Part shown: positions 37,741-44,170 of the stretch, in pieces
Layout: every line of letters begins with the position of its first letter
How positions within the stretch are numbered: the stretch's first letter is position 1
IMG/VR virus record: IMGVR_UViG_3300020171_000008
Coordinates: 1-48,922 of that record
Length of the DNA: 48,922 nucleotides
Strand: one strand, 5' to 3'
Source of the DNA: a virus
The notes under the pieces: model-generated
The model's database searches: none
What the model was told of the DNA's origin: nothing
The model's input: the letters and a program-made list of their open reading frames with translations, nothing else
Program-made: the position numbers and the translations under genes

Positions 37741-37799
37741 ACCCCCTTCAGGAAAGATTGGCTTCCAGTCATTCTCCGCACCTGCAAGGGGGTTTTCTT
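37741..37799 (+). terminator. Attenuator-like leader hairpin
   Basis: ACCCCCTT (37741-37748) pairs with AAGGGGGT (37786-37793), followed by TTTC. Inside is a second hairpin GATTGG-CTT-CCAGTC (37756-37770). Lying about 50 bases after the promoter and before any gene, it would stop or pause transcription unless opened, so it could control replication-gene expression. Confidence 0.55.
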
Positions 37800-37820
37800 G
37801 TGCGCGAAAGGGTGCCTACC

Positions 37821-38243
37821 ATGAAATACGCTGAAAAGCTGCTCGATCCTCGCTGGCAAAAGTTAAGGTTAGAAATATTCGACCGGGATGGCTGGACCTG
37901 CCAACGCTGTAAAGAAACAACCAAAACCTTATGTGTCCATCATATTTATTACATGAAAGGTCTTGATCCGTGGGAATATCCGAAAGAAATTTTAGTGACC
38001 TTATGTGAGGATTGTCATGGAAAAGAGAAAACGGACCGGCCACAAAGCGAAGCACGACTATTGACAGTTCTTAAAGAAATAGGATTTAGCGCGGGTGGGA
38101 TTGACGATCTTGTTGATATATTTGAATCCCTTGAATTGGAATGGGGACAAGATCATTTAATAAATGCACTCTATAATATCATAAAACATCTTCCCGAAGT
38201 ACCTTTTGCTGATGGAATTAGAGTGACGTGGAATAATGGCTAA
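37821..38243 (+). CDS. HNH endonuclease (140 aa)
   Basis: Start ATG 37821 with AAAGGGTG upstream. MKYAEKLLDPRWQKLRLEIF, DRDGWTCQRCKETTKTLCVH and HIYYMKGLDPWEYPKEILVT, LCEDCHGKE form the C-x2-C, HH and C-x2-C pattern of a zinc-HNH protein. The C-terminal 60 residues are helical and acidic (DDLVDIFESLELEWGQDHLI). First in the replication transcript and overlapping the O-like gene by eight bases, so it may have a role beyond homing. Confidence 0.85.
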   Translation: MKYAEKLLDPRWQKLRLEIFDRDGWTCQRCKETTKTLCVHHIYYMKGLDPWEYPKEILVTLCEDCHGKEKTDRPQSEARLLTVLKEIGFSAGGIDDLVDIFESLELEWGQDHLINALYNIIKHLPEVPFADGIRVTWNNG

Positions 38244-38895
38244 TCCTCAAATTGAAAATGGCTTTACGAAAATAGCGAATGAATTACTTGACGCCTTGAT
38301 TGCTTCTAATATTTCCGGTCAGGATTTCAAGATTGCATTGCTTATCATTCGTAAAACTTATGGGTTCAATAAGCATGAAGATGCAGTTTCGCTGTCTCAA
38401 ATGATGCAGGCGACGGGGATGGGAAAGATCCGTTGTTCTCAGGTTGTGACGCGCCTACAGTTAATGAAAATATTAACCGTTACTGAAAACATTAACGGTA
38501 TCGGGAAAAAGTATAAATTTAACAAGGACTTTGAAAAGTGGGATACCGTTAAGAAAAACATTAACCGTTATCAAAAAGTGAAGCCTACCGTTAATGAAAA
38601 CATTAACCACAAAAGAAACTCTTACAAAAGAAATAAAACATATACGGATGATTTTCAATCTTTCTATAAAGCCTACCCGAAAAAGAAAGCTCGTGACGCT
38701 GCATGGAGAGCTTGGCAAAATAGAAACGGAGACAGACCGGAAATTGAAATAATATTAAAGGCCATCGAAAGCCAAAAGCAAACGGAGGATTGGAAAAAAG
38801 AAAGTGGAAAATACATACCTCATCCCTCAACTTGGATAAATCAAGGGCGGTGGGCGGATGAAAACGAAATACCAAAACAGAAAGGATTGTGGTGA
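38236..38895 (+). CDS. O-like replication initiator
   Basis: 219 residues. N-terminal winged helix of the Phage_rep_O family (IENGFTKIANELLDALIASN, DFKIALLIIRKTYGFNKHED, LSQMMQATGM, CSQVVTRLQLMKIL). Four palindromic iterons lie inside the gene at codons for residues about 75-124, the arrangement of the lambda O gene. C-terminus (FQSFYKAYPKKKARDAAWRA, ESGKYIPHPSTWINQGRWAD) is the DnaA/DnaC-contact-type domain common in phage initiators. Binds the origin and recruits helicase. Confidence 0.82.
   Translation: MANPQIENGFTKIANELLDALIASNISGQDFKIALLIIRKTYGFNKHEDAVSLSQMMQATGMGKIRCSQVVTRLQLMKILTVTENINGIGKKYKFNKDFEKWDTVKKNINRYQKVKPTVNENINHKRNSYKRNKTYTDDFQSFYKAYPKKKARDAAWRAWQNRNGDRPEIEIILKAIESQKQTEDWKKESGKYIPHPSTWINQGRWADENEIPKQKGLW
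38460..38607 (+). other. Putative replication origin: four iterons
   Basis: GTTAATG-AAAA-TATTAAC type dyads at 38460-38477, 38479-38496, 38548-38565 and 38590-38607. The consensus is GTTAATGAAAACATTAAC; copy 4 is a perfect palindrome around AAAA. An AT-rich stretch (about 38610-38670) follows and could unwind. Same position and form as the lambda ori within gene O. Confidence 0.75.
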
Positions 38896-39218
38896 TGTTT
38901 ACCCCCGCCGAAGAAAAACGGGTCGTCGATTACGACCGGGAAACAGCGGAGCAGATCCAGCGGGAAAAGGAATATGCCGAGAGACCGCTGAAAAAGGGAT
39001 CGATGGTGCCGCTTTTAGATGCTTTAGGGGCCGAGGCCCTTGAAAGTATTAAAGAAGCAAATTTTGAAATAGGAGTTTTTTTGAAGTGTAAAGAAACATT
39101 CAAAACGCAAGACACAAAAGACATGGCTAATTATTTTATAAACTTAGCTCGTTATAAGATTGAGGGAAACCGTGATGATATCTCAAGATGGAGATCATAT
39201 AAAAAAGAATCTCGCTGA
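38895..39218 (+). CDS. Hypothetical replication-operon protein (107 aa)
   Basis: ATG overlaps the O-like stop (TGATG). Charged N-terminus (MFTPAEEKRVVDYDRETAEQ) and helical C-terminus (NFEIGVFLKCKETFKTQDTK, MANYFINLARYKIEG). Lies between initiator and helicase genes, where helicase loaders are often found, but no P-loop or loader motif is visible. Overlaps the helicase gene by 44 bases. Confidence 0.55.
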   Translation: MFTPAEEKRVVDYDRETAEQIQREKEYAERPLKKGSMVPLLDALGAEALESIKEANFEIGVFLKCKETFKTQDTKDMANYFINLARYKIEGNRDDISRWRSYKKESR

Positions 39219-40011
39219 GTATGAAGGCGAAGACCGTGTAATTTCTGCGGATGAGATGGTACTCACATTTCAGGCGAAGGATGAATTCACCATCAACGTC
39301 AAATCAGGAATTCCTTATCTGGATTATTATTGCGATGGGTTCCGTGATGGGGAATTGATCACAATTTCAGGGAGGACAAAACAGGGGAAAACATTATTAG
39401 CCCAATCATTAACCCACAATTTTACCCTGCGTCATTACCCCCCCCTCTGGTTTTCGTTTGAGGTTCCACCACGGCAATTTCTGAGCCAGTTTGAAGAAAT
39501 CCCGTTTATTTTCATGCCGTCAAAACTCAAAGCGAACGCCATGGACTGGATCGAAGATCGGATCATGGAATCATTCGCCAAATATAACACCCGGATTATA
39601 TTCATAGATCATTTACATTACCTTTTTGACATCCAAAAGAGTCGCAACCCATCCCTCGACATCGGCGCTATTATCCGCCGGCTGAAAGGAATCGCCGTGA
39701 ATAACGAATTTATTATTTTCCTGCTTTGTCATACCTCAAAAGCGAAAGACGAAAACGAAACCTACGAATCAATTCGGGATTCATCCTTTGTTGCCCAGGA
39801 AAGCGACTGTGTGATTATGGTGAAGCGAACGCCGGACGAGGGGGACAATTATGCACGGGCAAGAATTGAGTTTCATCGGCGCACGGGCATAATGGAAAAG
39901 ATTATATTCCTTCAAAAAACAGGATGTTATCTTGTCGAAAGGGAACGAAATAAAGGGGAATGTGAACCGGAACCCAAAAAAGAATGGAGAAAAAGCCATG
40001 ACAATGAATAA
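39175..40011 (+). CDS. DnaB/RecA-fold replicative helicase-like ATPase
   Basis: 278 residues from ATG 39175 (TTGAGGGAAACCGTG upstream). Walker A GRTKQGKT at 66-73 after IPYLDYYCDGFRDGELITIS, the typical DnaB entry; WFSFEVPPRQFLSQ; Walker B RIIFIDHLHYLFD at about 140-152; IFLLCHTSKAKDENETYESI and IRDSSFVAQESDCVIMVKR correspond to DnaB motifs 3 and 4. No N-terminal DnaB domain, so a short helicase domain only (Twinkle or archaeal-RadA-like alternatives). C-terminal KPK/RK-rich tail. Confidence 0.78.
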   Translation: MISQDGDHIKKNLAEYEGEDRVISADEMVLTFQAKDEFTINVKSGIPYLDYYCDGFRDGELITISGRTKQGKTLLAQSLTHNFTLRHYPPLWFSFEVPPRQFLSQFEEIPFIFMPSKLKANAMDWIEDRIMESFAKYNTRIIFIDHLHYLFDIQKSRNPSLDIGAIIRRLKGIAVNNEFIIFLLCHTSKAKDENETYESIRDSSFVAQESDCVIMVKRTPDEGDNYARARIEFHRRTGIMEKIIFLQKTGCYLVERERNKGECEPEPKKEWRKSHDNE

Positions 40012-40147
40012 AACCGAAACATTACAGCGGCGCATCGAAATCAAGCGGCAGTTAATCCTTTTGACTGAGGAGGAAATCCGGGAGATGGAGGAGATTTTGG
40101 CTTGGGAATTACAAGCGGACCAGGACCGAAGTTGGGAAAAGAATTGA
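39998..40147 (+). CDS. Small charged helical protein (49 aa)
   Basis: ATG 39998 lies inside the helicase 3' end with ATGGAGAAAAAG upstream. MTMNKTETLQRRIEIKRQLI, then LLTEEEIREMEEILAWELQA: one or two amphipathic helices. No function suggested. The alternative start at 39932 would overlap the helicase more. Confidence 0.45.
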   Translation: MTMNKTETLQRRIEIKRQLILLTEEEIREMEEILAWELQADQDRSWEKN

Positions 40148-40162
40148 ATAGGGAGATAGAAA

Positions 40163-40360
40163 ATGATTAAAGCGCATGAACTTAGGCGGGTTTTAAAAAA
40201 GGTGGCCGACGACACCGAGATTATGATTTTTAATGATGCCGACAAGGCCAATCTTTTTACTATCAAGGGCGTTTCAAAGGAATTTCGGGAAGGTAAGATG
40301 TTGATTGCATTACATAAAGGGGAAACAGAGCTACAAAGAGAAGGAAAAACAGTCAGTTGA
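40163..40360 (+). CDS. Small hypothetical protein (65 aa)
   Basis: ATG after AGGGAGATAGAAA. MIKAHELRRVLKKVADDTEI plus MIFNDADKANLFTIKGVSKE follows the 'm.v.eL...L..v..dteV.i.....' pattern of small phage DUF6225-like proteins, as does the 46414 gene. TTGA overlap with the next start. Confidence 0.55.
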   Translation: MIKAHELRRVLKKVADDTEIMIFNDADKANLFTIKGVSKEFREGKMLIALHKGETELQREGKTVS

Positions 40361-40707
40361 ATTGTCACCTATGCGACCAATATAATCGCGGGGCAGGAAC
40401 AAAAAAATGCCTCAAATGCCCCAAATATAAAGATATTCAGCGATTGTCAATTAGACGGCGGACGATTAAATATGAGATTTTACCCCAGACCCTACTGGAG
40501 CAGGTTGCTGAGATACCTAAATCAAATAAAATTATTGATATTTTGCGGTTGATGCCGGCGGATCTTGCTGCTCTCATCGCCATGCGATATTACGCCGGGT
40601 TACAGATTCAGGAAGTCGCCGGGTTGGTCAGGAAGTCGCCGGGTACGGTAAGATATAGATTACATACGGCTATCGCATGGCTCAAAAAATATCTGTCGGA
40701 GAAATAA
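40357..40707 (+). CDS. Sigma-70 region-4-like regulator with zinc finger (116 aa)
   Basis: TTG start overlapping the previous stop. N-terminal CHLCDQYNRGAGTKKCLKCP is a C-x2-C ... C-x2-C finger; residues about 58-110 form the region-4 fold (IDILRLMPADLAALIAMRYY, LQIQEVAGLVRKSPGTVRYR, LHTAIAWLKKYL). Last gene of the rightward early block, so it may switch on late transcription. The recognition region contains a 17-base direct repeat read in two frames. Confidence 0.7.
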   Translation: MNCHLCDQYNRGAGTKKCLKCPKYKDIQRLSIRRRTIKYEILPQTLLEQVAEIPKSNKIIDILRLMPADLAALIAMRYYAGLQIQEVAGLVRKSPGTVRYRLHTAIAWLKKYLSEK

Positions 40708-40770
40708 AAAAACCCGCCACTGTGGAAGCTGGCGGGGTGTAATTTCCGGGAGGTCTGTCAACCCTCCCGG
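40708..40770. terminator. Convergent terminator pair
   Basis: A-run 40706-40712 followed by CCCGCCA/TGGCGGG (40713-40736): on the minus strand this is a hairpin with a T-run, ending the leftward genes from 44,046. A second hairpin CCGGGAGG/CCTCCCGG (40746-40770) follows and could end the rightward transcript. Confidence 0.75.
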
Positions 40771-40779
40771 TCTGAGCGA

Positions 40780-40989
40780 TTAGGCTATTTTCACGTCGTC
40801 GGGCAGCCGGTAGTAATCATAATCCGCCTGCGATATGCGATTGTAGCAGGTGCGGAGATATACCGCCCCCACATCATCCAGCCCGCTGTGGGCTGTCCCG
40901 GCGAGTACAGTTACTACCCGCCGGCTGTTCTTCCTGGCCGGCCAGCATCCGTGCCAGGATTCCATAATCCCTTTATTATTTATCTTCAT
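40780..40989 (-). CDS. Hypothetical protein (69 aa)
   Basis: AATAGGAGGGGAAG precedes the ATG. MKINNKGIMESWHGCWPARK with NSRRVVTVLAGTAHSGLDDV, then TCYNRISQADYDYYRLPDDV. Compact, mixed composition, no family recognised. Last leftward gene before the terminators. Confidence 0.55.
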   Translation of the reverse strand: MKINNKGIMESWHGCWPARKNSRRVVTVLAGTAHSGLDDVGAVYLRTCYNRISQADYDYYRLPDDVKIA

Positions 40990-40998
40990 CTTCCCCTC

Positions 40999-41190
40999 CT
41001 ATTGTAAGAATCGTCTCGTTTTGTCGGCCTCCATGCGCCGAACGTCATCCTCCAGCTCTCGCTCAATGATCGCTCTGGCACAATCGGCCAGGGTCCGCCT
41101 GTGATCCTGTTTCCTCCGCGCCTCTAATGCTTCCAGCAGCCCCTTGCCTAAACTCACAAAAACCCTGGGATATTTCGTCGTGTCTACCAT
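40999..41190 (-). CDS. Ribbon-helix-helix-like small protein (63 aa)
   Basis: GAAGGGAGGCCATA before the ATG. KYPRVFVSLGKGLLEALEAR supplies a short strand and helix, LADCARAIIERELEDDVRRM the second helix, in Arc/CopG order. A likely binder of the palindromes immediately upstream (41218-41341), though this is inferred from position. Confidence 0.55.
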   Translation of the reverse strand: MVDTTKYPRVFVSLGKGLLEALEARRKQDHRRTLADCARAIIERELEDDVRRMEADKTRRFLQ

Positions 41191-41217
41191 TATGGCCTCC
41201 CTTCAAATTCAAGGCGC

Positions 41218-41341
41218 GATATCGATACCGATTCAGTATCGAAACCGATACCGTCAGACCTTATTTGTTTAGTTTACCCGTATCGAAACCGATACCTGTT
41301 TAGACGATAATCGTCTTTTTGACGGTAGCGATATCGATACC
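41218..41341. promoter_or_regulatory. Cluster of palindromic operators/iterons
   Basis: Two identical GTATCGAAACCGATAC sites (41236-41251, 41280-41295), a related GGTAGCGATATCGATACC (41324-41341), GATATCGATACCG (41218-41230) and palindrome GACGATAATCGTC (41303-41315). Lies between the CopG-like gene and the winged-helix gene and includes the latter's 3' end. Confidence 0.75.
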
Positions 41342-41644
41342 CCTTATAGATATGCCATGTATCATATAGATATTTACTCTCCGGTATAGTCCGCCTTCCT
41401 GCTTCTTAGATATCAGCCCCGCTTCTGTCAGTTCCGCTATCGCCCTGCTCCATGTGTTCCTGTTCATGTAGCCTTGAGCGTGAGAATACGGAAAAATGAC
41501 TTCGGTTTGATCGAATCGCTTTTTCTGTCGGCATAATAACAGATAGGCAACCCGTGAAGCGTTGGTAAATTTCTTGTAAATGTCCGAATCAATTAGGCTG
41601 TTACTGGTGGGCGTGAATGGTGGTAAATGGTCTTTCTTCTTCAT
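41300..41644 (-). CDS. Winged-helix replication/regulatory protein (114 aa)
   Basis: ATG 41644 after AAAGGAGCTTATT; an in-phase frame upstream crosses a promoter and is rejected. FTPTSNSLIDSDIYKKFTNA, RVAYLLLCRQKKRFDQTEVI, GYMNRNTWSRAIAELTEAGL and ISKKQEGGLYRRVNIYMI match winged-helix proteins of phage and plasmid Rep type. Palindromes in and beyond its 3' end are probable binding sites. Confidence 0.65.
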   Translation of the reverse strand: MKKKDHLPPFTPTSNSLIDSDIYKKFTNASRVAYLLLCRQKKRFDQTEVIFPYSHAQGYMNRNTWSRAIAELTEAGLISKKQEGGLYRRVNIYMIHGISIRGIDIATVKKTIIV

Positions 41645-41741
41645 AATAAGCTCCTTTACAGCTTTATTTTTGTTCACCAGGCCAGCCCCCAGGTAAAGGC
41701 TGAGGGCTGCAAGGCGTCCGCCGACGCGCCTGATGAATAAA

Positions 41742-41770
41742 ACGATAAGCCATAATAGGGGCAAAGTCAA
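41742..41770 (-). promoter_or_regulatory. Leftward promoter for the winged-helix gene
   Basis: Minus strand TTGACT, 17-base spacer, TATCGT. The -10 is the same as in the 36124 promoter. Leader of about 90 bases to ATG 41644. Confidence 0.55.
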
Positions 41771-41773
41771 GGT

Positions 41774-42115
41774 TTATTTGCCTCCCTCTGCCGCTGTGAT
41801 CGCGGCGCGTGTACGATCAACGACCACCTGGCCCTGCAATGCCATTTGATTCGTGACCGCCAAAACGTCGGGATGCTCAAGATACCGTACCGCCATTTTC
41901 AATGCCTCCAAAAGCTCCGGCGCGGCTATCTCTACCGGCGATAAAAACCATCGGCGAGCGTGATCTGGGTAGCCGTAATTTTCCAACGTTTGGGCGATGG
42001 AATTCCTGTCTAATCTTCCCGACGAATCTCTAACATATTTACAATATTCATCTTTTTTGTAATGGATAAATCCCTTTGGCGTTATAGTCCATCCTTCTGG
42101 CAGTGGTGTGTTCAT
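41774..42115 (-). CDS. Hypothetical protein (113 aa)
   Basis: Start ATG 42115 with AAAGGAACACC; the in-phase extension to 42337 overlaps another gene. MNTPLPEGWTITPKGFIHYK, a central YVRDSSGRLDRNSIAQTLEN, and a helical C-terminus (IAAPELLEALKMAVRYLEHP, VVVDRTRAAITAAEGGK) of the kind seen in many phage 'ead/Ea22-like' accessory proteins. A hairpin (42130-42144) precedes the ribosome site. Confidence 0.6.
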   Translation of the reverse strand: MNTPLPEGWTITPKGFIHYKKDEYCKYVRDSSGRLDRNSIAQTLENYGYPDHARRWFLSPVEIAAPELLEALKMAVRYLEHPDVLAVTNQMALQGQVVVDRTRAAITAAEGGK

Positions 42116-42129
42116 GGTGTTCCTTTCTC

Positions 42130-42144
42130 CCGGCTTCCCGCCGG
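42130..42144 (-). promoter_or_regulatory. RBS-proximal hairpin, copy 1
   Basis: Minus strand CCGGC-GGGAA-GCCGG followed directly by GAGAAAGGA, the ribosome site of the 42115 gene. Resembles the hairpins at 42459 and 43676 in position, not in exact sequence. Confidence 0.5.
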
Positions 42145-42161
42145 ATGGGGTGAGGTTAGGA

Positions 42162-42443
42162 TTAACATTGGCAGTGAAACGACGCCTCTCCACAGGCGCA
42201 CCGGGGTTCAATAGACCATCTGTTTTGAGAATCAACCACCAAGACGTTTTTCTCGTCCCAACTCCAAACCTCACTGACTTCTTGGGGGTCCGTCCCGCCG
42301 AATGTCGGGAGCATGGCCAAATCAATAGCCTGGTCAATTTTCAATTCGCTGGGGTGAATCTCCTCTGTGATTTCCTCCATTATCGCCACGAGGTTATTAA
42401 GGTCCGTCGCCGCGTCTACTCTGTCCTGAAATTTTCTGATCAT
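42162..42443 (-). CDS. Hypothetical acidic protein with Cys tail (93 aa)
   Basis: AAAGAGGAGCAAA precedes the ATG. Helical acidic N-terminus (LNNLVAIMEEITEEIHPSEL), central VSEVWSWDEKNVLVVDSQNR, and a C-terminal CACGEASFHCQC metal-binding tail. Function not recognised. Confidence 0.55.
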   Translation of the reverse strand: MIRKFQDRVDAATDLNNLVAIMEEITEEIHPSELKIDQAIDLAMLPTFGGTDPQEVSEVWSWDEKNVLVVDSQNRWSIEPRCACGEASFHCQC

Positions 42444-42458
42444 TTTGCTCCTCTTTCT

Positions 42459-42474
42459 CCCCGTCTCTCCGGGG
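42459..42474 (-). promoter_or_regulatory. RBS-proximal hairpin, copy 2
   Basis: Minus strand CCCCG-GAGAGA-CGGGG preceded by ACA and followed by AGAAAGAGGAG (ribosome site of the 42443 gene). Nearly the same as the hairpin at 43676. Confidence 0.6.
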
Positions 42475-42480
42475 TGTCGG

Positions 42481-42699
42481 TTAGAATCCCTTTGATTTCA
42501 CAAAGCTATTTAGCTTTTCGATATTTTCCGCGTCCGTTTCTTTCCGCATTGTAGCGCATTTGCCTCCGGTCCCGTACTCGTATCCTCCCGTCGAGGAATG
42601 CAAATAAATACGCTCGTAACGCCTATGACAATTCAGCTCTCCCCCGTCCAACACTCCCACGATAAACGGTCCGATGTTCCTGATTTTAATGATCTTCAT
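42481..42699 (-). CDS. Hypothetical protein (72 aa)
   Basis: ATAGGAGGGACACC precedes the ATG. Beta-rich start (MKIIKIRNIGPFIVGVLDGG) with Cys and His (LNCHRRYERIYLHSSTGGYE, GGKCATMRKE). No family recognised. Confidence 0.55.
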   Translation of the reverse strand: MKIIKIRNIGPFIVGVLDGGELNCHRRYERIYLHSSTGGYEYGTGGKCATMRKETDAENIEKLNSFVKSKGF

Positions 42700-42765
42700 G
42701 GTGTCCCTCCTATGGTTTATTTGTCCTGTCTTGCAGGCTCTAAGGATATGACGGCGGGTTAGAGG

Positions 42766-42933
42766 TTAAACAGAAACAAATTTAGACGCTCCTTCGCGGA
42801 AGATTTTAAAAGAAACCTCGTGCGTTCTCAATCCAATCCAATGAGGCGGAACCTTCATCCATTTATCATGGACATCGTTATAATATTCGTCGGTTGCCTC
42901 AATCTTAATGCCCATCAATATTCTATTTTCCAT
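42766..42933 (-). CDS. Hypothetical protein (55 aa)
   Basis: ATG 42933 with AAAGGATGTGAGATC upstream; an in-phase ATG six codons earlier overlaps that site. MENRILMGIKIEATDEYYND, then KWMKVPPHWIGLRTHEVSFK. Small alpha/beta protein; unknown. Confidence 0.5.
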   Translation of the reverse strand: MENRILMGIKIEATDEYYNDVHDKWMKVPPHWIGLRTHEVSFKIFREGASKFVSV

Positions 42934-42985
42934 GATCTCACATCCTTTCATCCGTCATATCTTCACAGCCTGCAAAGCTGTGTGA

Positions 42986-43193
42986 CCTTAGCAGGATCAG
43001 CAAAGCGCCGGTAAAGGGGTTGTTAATCAATAATCTTGTACCGTGTCCACTCATACTCTGTTGACATTTCCATCTCCCGGATTACACGCGAGGGGCTGTT
43101 GGTTATTACGGTCAATACCAATTTCCGGCCGTTGTAAAATTTTACTCTCATAATCCACCATGCTTTCTGGCGCTTTGCAAACCCTGCTAAGGT
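42986..43193. repeat. Inverted repeat flanking a 42-residue gene
   Basis: Left arm 42986-43017 contains ACCTTAGCAGG, four bases, GCAAAGCGCC, then AAAG. The right arm 43163-43193 gives ACCTTAGCAGG, four bases, GCAAAGCGCC, then AAAG on the other strand. The arms enclose about 145 bases and the small gene 43023-43151. A hairpin CACAGC-CTGCAAA-GCTGTG (about 42965-42983) lies just outside the left arm. Confidence 0.7.
43023..43151 (-). CDS. Small hypothetical protein between inverted repeats (42 aa)
   Basis: MRVKFYNGRKLVLTVITNSP followed by SRVIREMEMSTEYEWTRYKI: a short beta pair and helix. ATG lacks a strong ribosome site (GGTGGATT). Codon sense and the WTRYKIID end favour coding. Lies inside the inverted repeat. 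Confidence 0.45.
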   Translation of the reverse strand: MRVKFYNGRKLVLTVITNSPSRVIREMEMSTEYEWTRYKIID

Positions 43194-43315
43194 TTGTCGG
43201 GGCTATCAGCCAGGACCTTAAAGGGTAAAGACATCAGGTTCCCGTTGTTCCCGTCGCGTCTCTCGTTCTGGCTCCGGTTGTGTGTCCGGTGGTGCGCCAG
43301 GTTTTCAATGAGCAA

Positions 43316-43362
43316 TAAAAAAGGGCGCCCGTGCCTGATTTCTCAGGTCGGTACGCCCCTTA
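43316..43362 (-). terminator. Leftward terminator after the 43662 gene
   Basis: Minus strand: GGGGCG ... CCTGA-GAAA-TCAGG ... CGCCC, then six Ts. A two-part stem with a GAAA tetraloop, a plan also used by the leader-terminators at 2521 and 21835. Confidence 0.8.
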
Positions 43363-43398
43363 GTTGTGCCCGGATTATTCCGGGTCAGTCCAGGTTGC

Positions 43399-43662
43399 CT
43401 AAAATTTCTGCGGAAAAACTTCCCGGAGCTTCGCCGCGAGAGGCGGGGAGGCCTTTTTGACCTCCCAGTCAGCGTGCCCGCCCGCCACACCTCTCTGCTC
43501 ATCCACGGTGAGGCTGTAGACCTCCCCCTCGTGGAGGTAGCAGTAGGCCGGTAGGTTGCACTTTGCGGGGGCTTTCCCCCCGTCGGCCTTGTCGGTCCAA
43601 TCCCGCCACCAATAGTGGCCGGACCCGGCGGCGATTGTCTGTTCGGTCGTTAATACCCTCAT
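43399..43662 (-). CDS. Hypothetical protein (87 aa)
   Basis: GGAGAGGAGGATGTT before the ATG. HYWWRDWTDKADGGKAPAKC, LPAYCYLHEGEVYSLTVDEQ and DWEVKKASPPLAAKLREVFP. Trp-rich N-terminus; small beta-sheet protein. Preceded by the copy-3 hairpin and followed by a strong terminator. Confidence 0.6.
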   Translation of the reverse strand: MRVLTTEQTIAAGSGHYWWRDWTDKADGGKAPAKCNLPAYCYLHEGEVYSLTVDEQRGVAGGHADWEVKKASPPLAAKLREVFPQKF

Positions 43663-43675
43663 AACATCCTCCTCT

Positions 43676-43691
43676 CCCCGTCTGTCCGGGG
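43676..43691 (-). promoter_or_regulatory. RBS-proximal hairpin, copy 3
   Basis: Minus strand CCCCG-GACAGA-CGGGG followed by AGAGGAGGATGTT, the ribosome site of the 43662 gene. One base in the loop differs from the 42459 copy. Confidence 0.6.
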
Positions 43692-43707
43692 TGTAAAAAC
43701 GGTTAAG

Positions 43708-43941
43708 TTAATTTATCGCGCCCCAGTACCCGTCCGCCGCCCGTCGCTCCGCACGCTCGCGGATGCCGTACAGGGCAAACTCCGCCGGCAGATCGGCCAG
43801 CTCGCACGCCATGGGCTCTTGGCGATAATTGATGGGCCAAGCCTCTAGCTCCACTGCCCGCCGCCGCGCAGCCGACGGCGAACGATAAATGCCCGCAAGC
43901 CGCCAATCTACCAACACTACATACACTACATATGTTTTCAT
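43708..43941 (-). CDS. Hypothetical protein (77 aa)
   Basis: ATG 43941 with CCGGAGGATAAAATC; upstream in-phase frame is membrane-like but crosses the promoter region and is not accepted. MKTYVVYVVLVDWRLAGIYR, SPSAARRRAVELEAWPINYR, ELADLPAEFALYGIRERAER. Basic, alpha/beta. First gene of the second leftward block. Confidence 0.6.
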   Translation of the reverse strand: MKTYVVYVVLVDWRLAGIYRSPSAARRRAVELEAWPINYRQEPMACELADLPAEFALYGIRERAERRAADGYWGAIN

Positions 43942-44170
43942 GATTTTATCCTCCGGTTGCCTATCTATATGCTCTATTCGTGCCAAATGTAATGGGTTGC
44001 GATAATAAAGTGCAAGCTGGCGATAATACAAGGCAATCAAAGATAACACAAAACATATCACAGGCCCAAACAGCCCCAAAAGTGTTAATAAATGCATAAC
44101 TGTGGTAAAATAATTAACACACTGTGGTGCAAATAACACAAGCGGTCTGCCGCGAGAATTAAAATAAAGT
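43942..44170. promoter_or_regulatory. Divergent control region with operator repeats
   Basis: No gene. Minus-strand promoter TTGTGT (44046-44051), 17 bases, TATTAT (44023-44028). Direct repeats GCGATAATA at 43999-44007 and 44020-44028 overlap its -10; ACTGTGGT repeats at 44099 and 44121, each followed by AAATAA/AACAC-type sequence, lie towards the rightward promoter. AT-rich throughout. Likely binding sites for one or more of the early regulators. Confidence 0.55.

Noticed and set aside
41645-41741. 29-residue frame starting at the minus-strand ATG near 41753
   Set aside because: No ribosome site; the ATG falls in the spacer of a good promoter.
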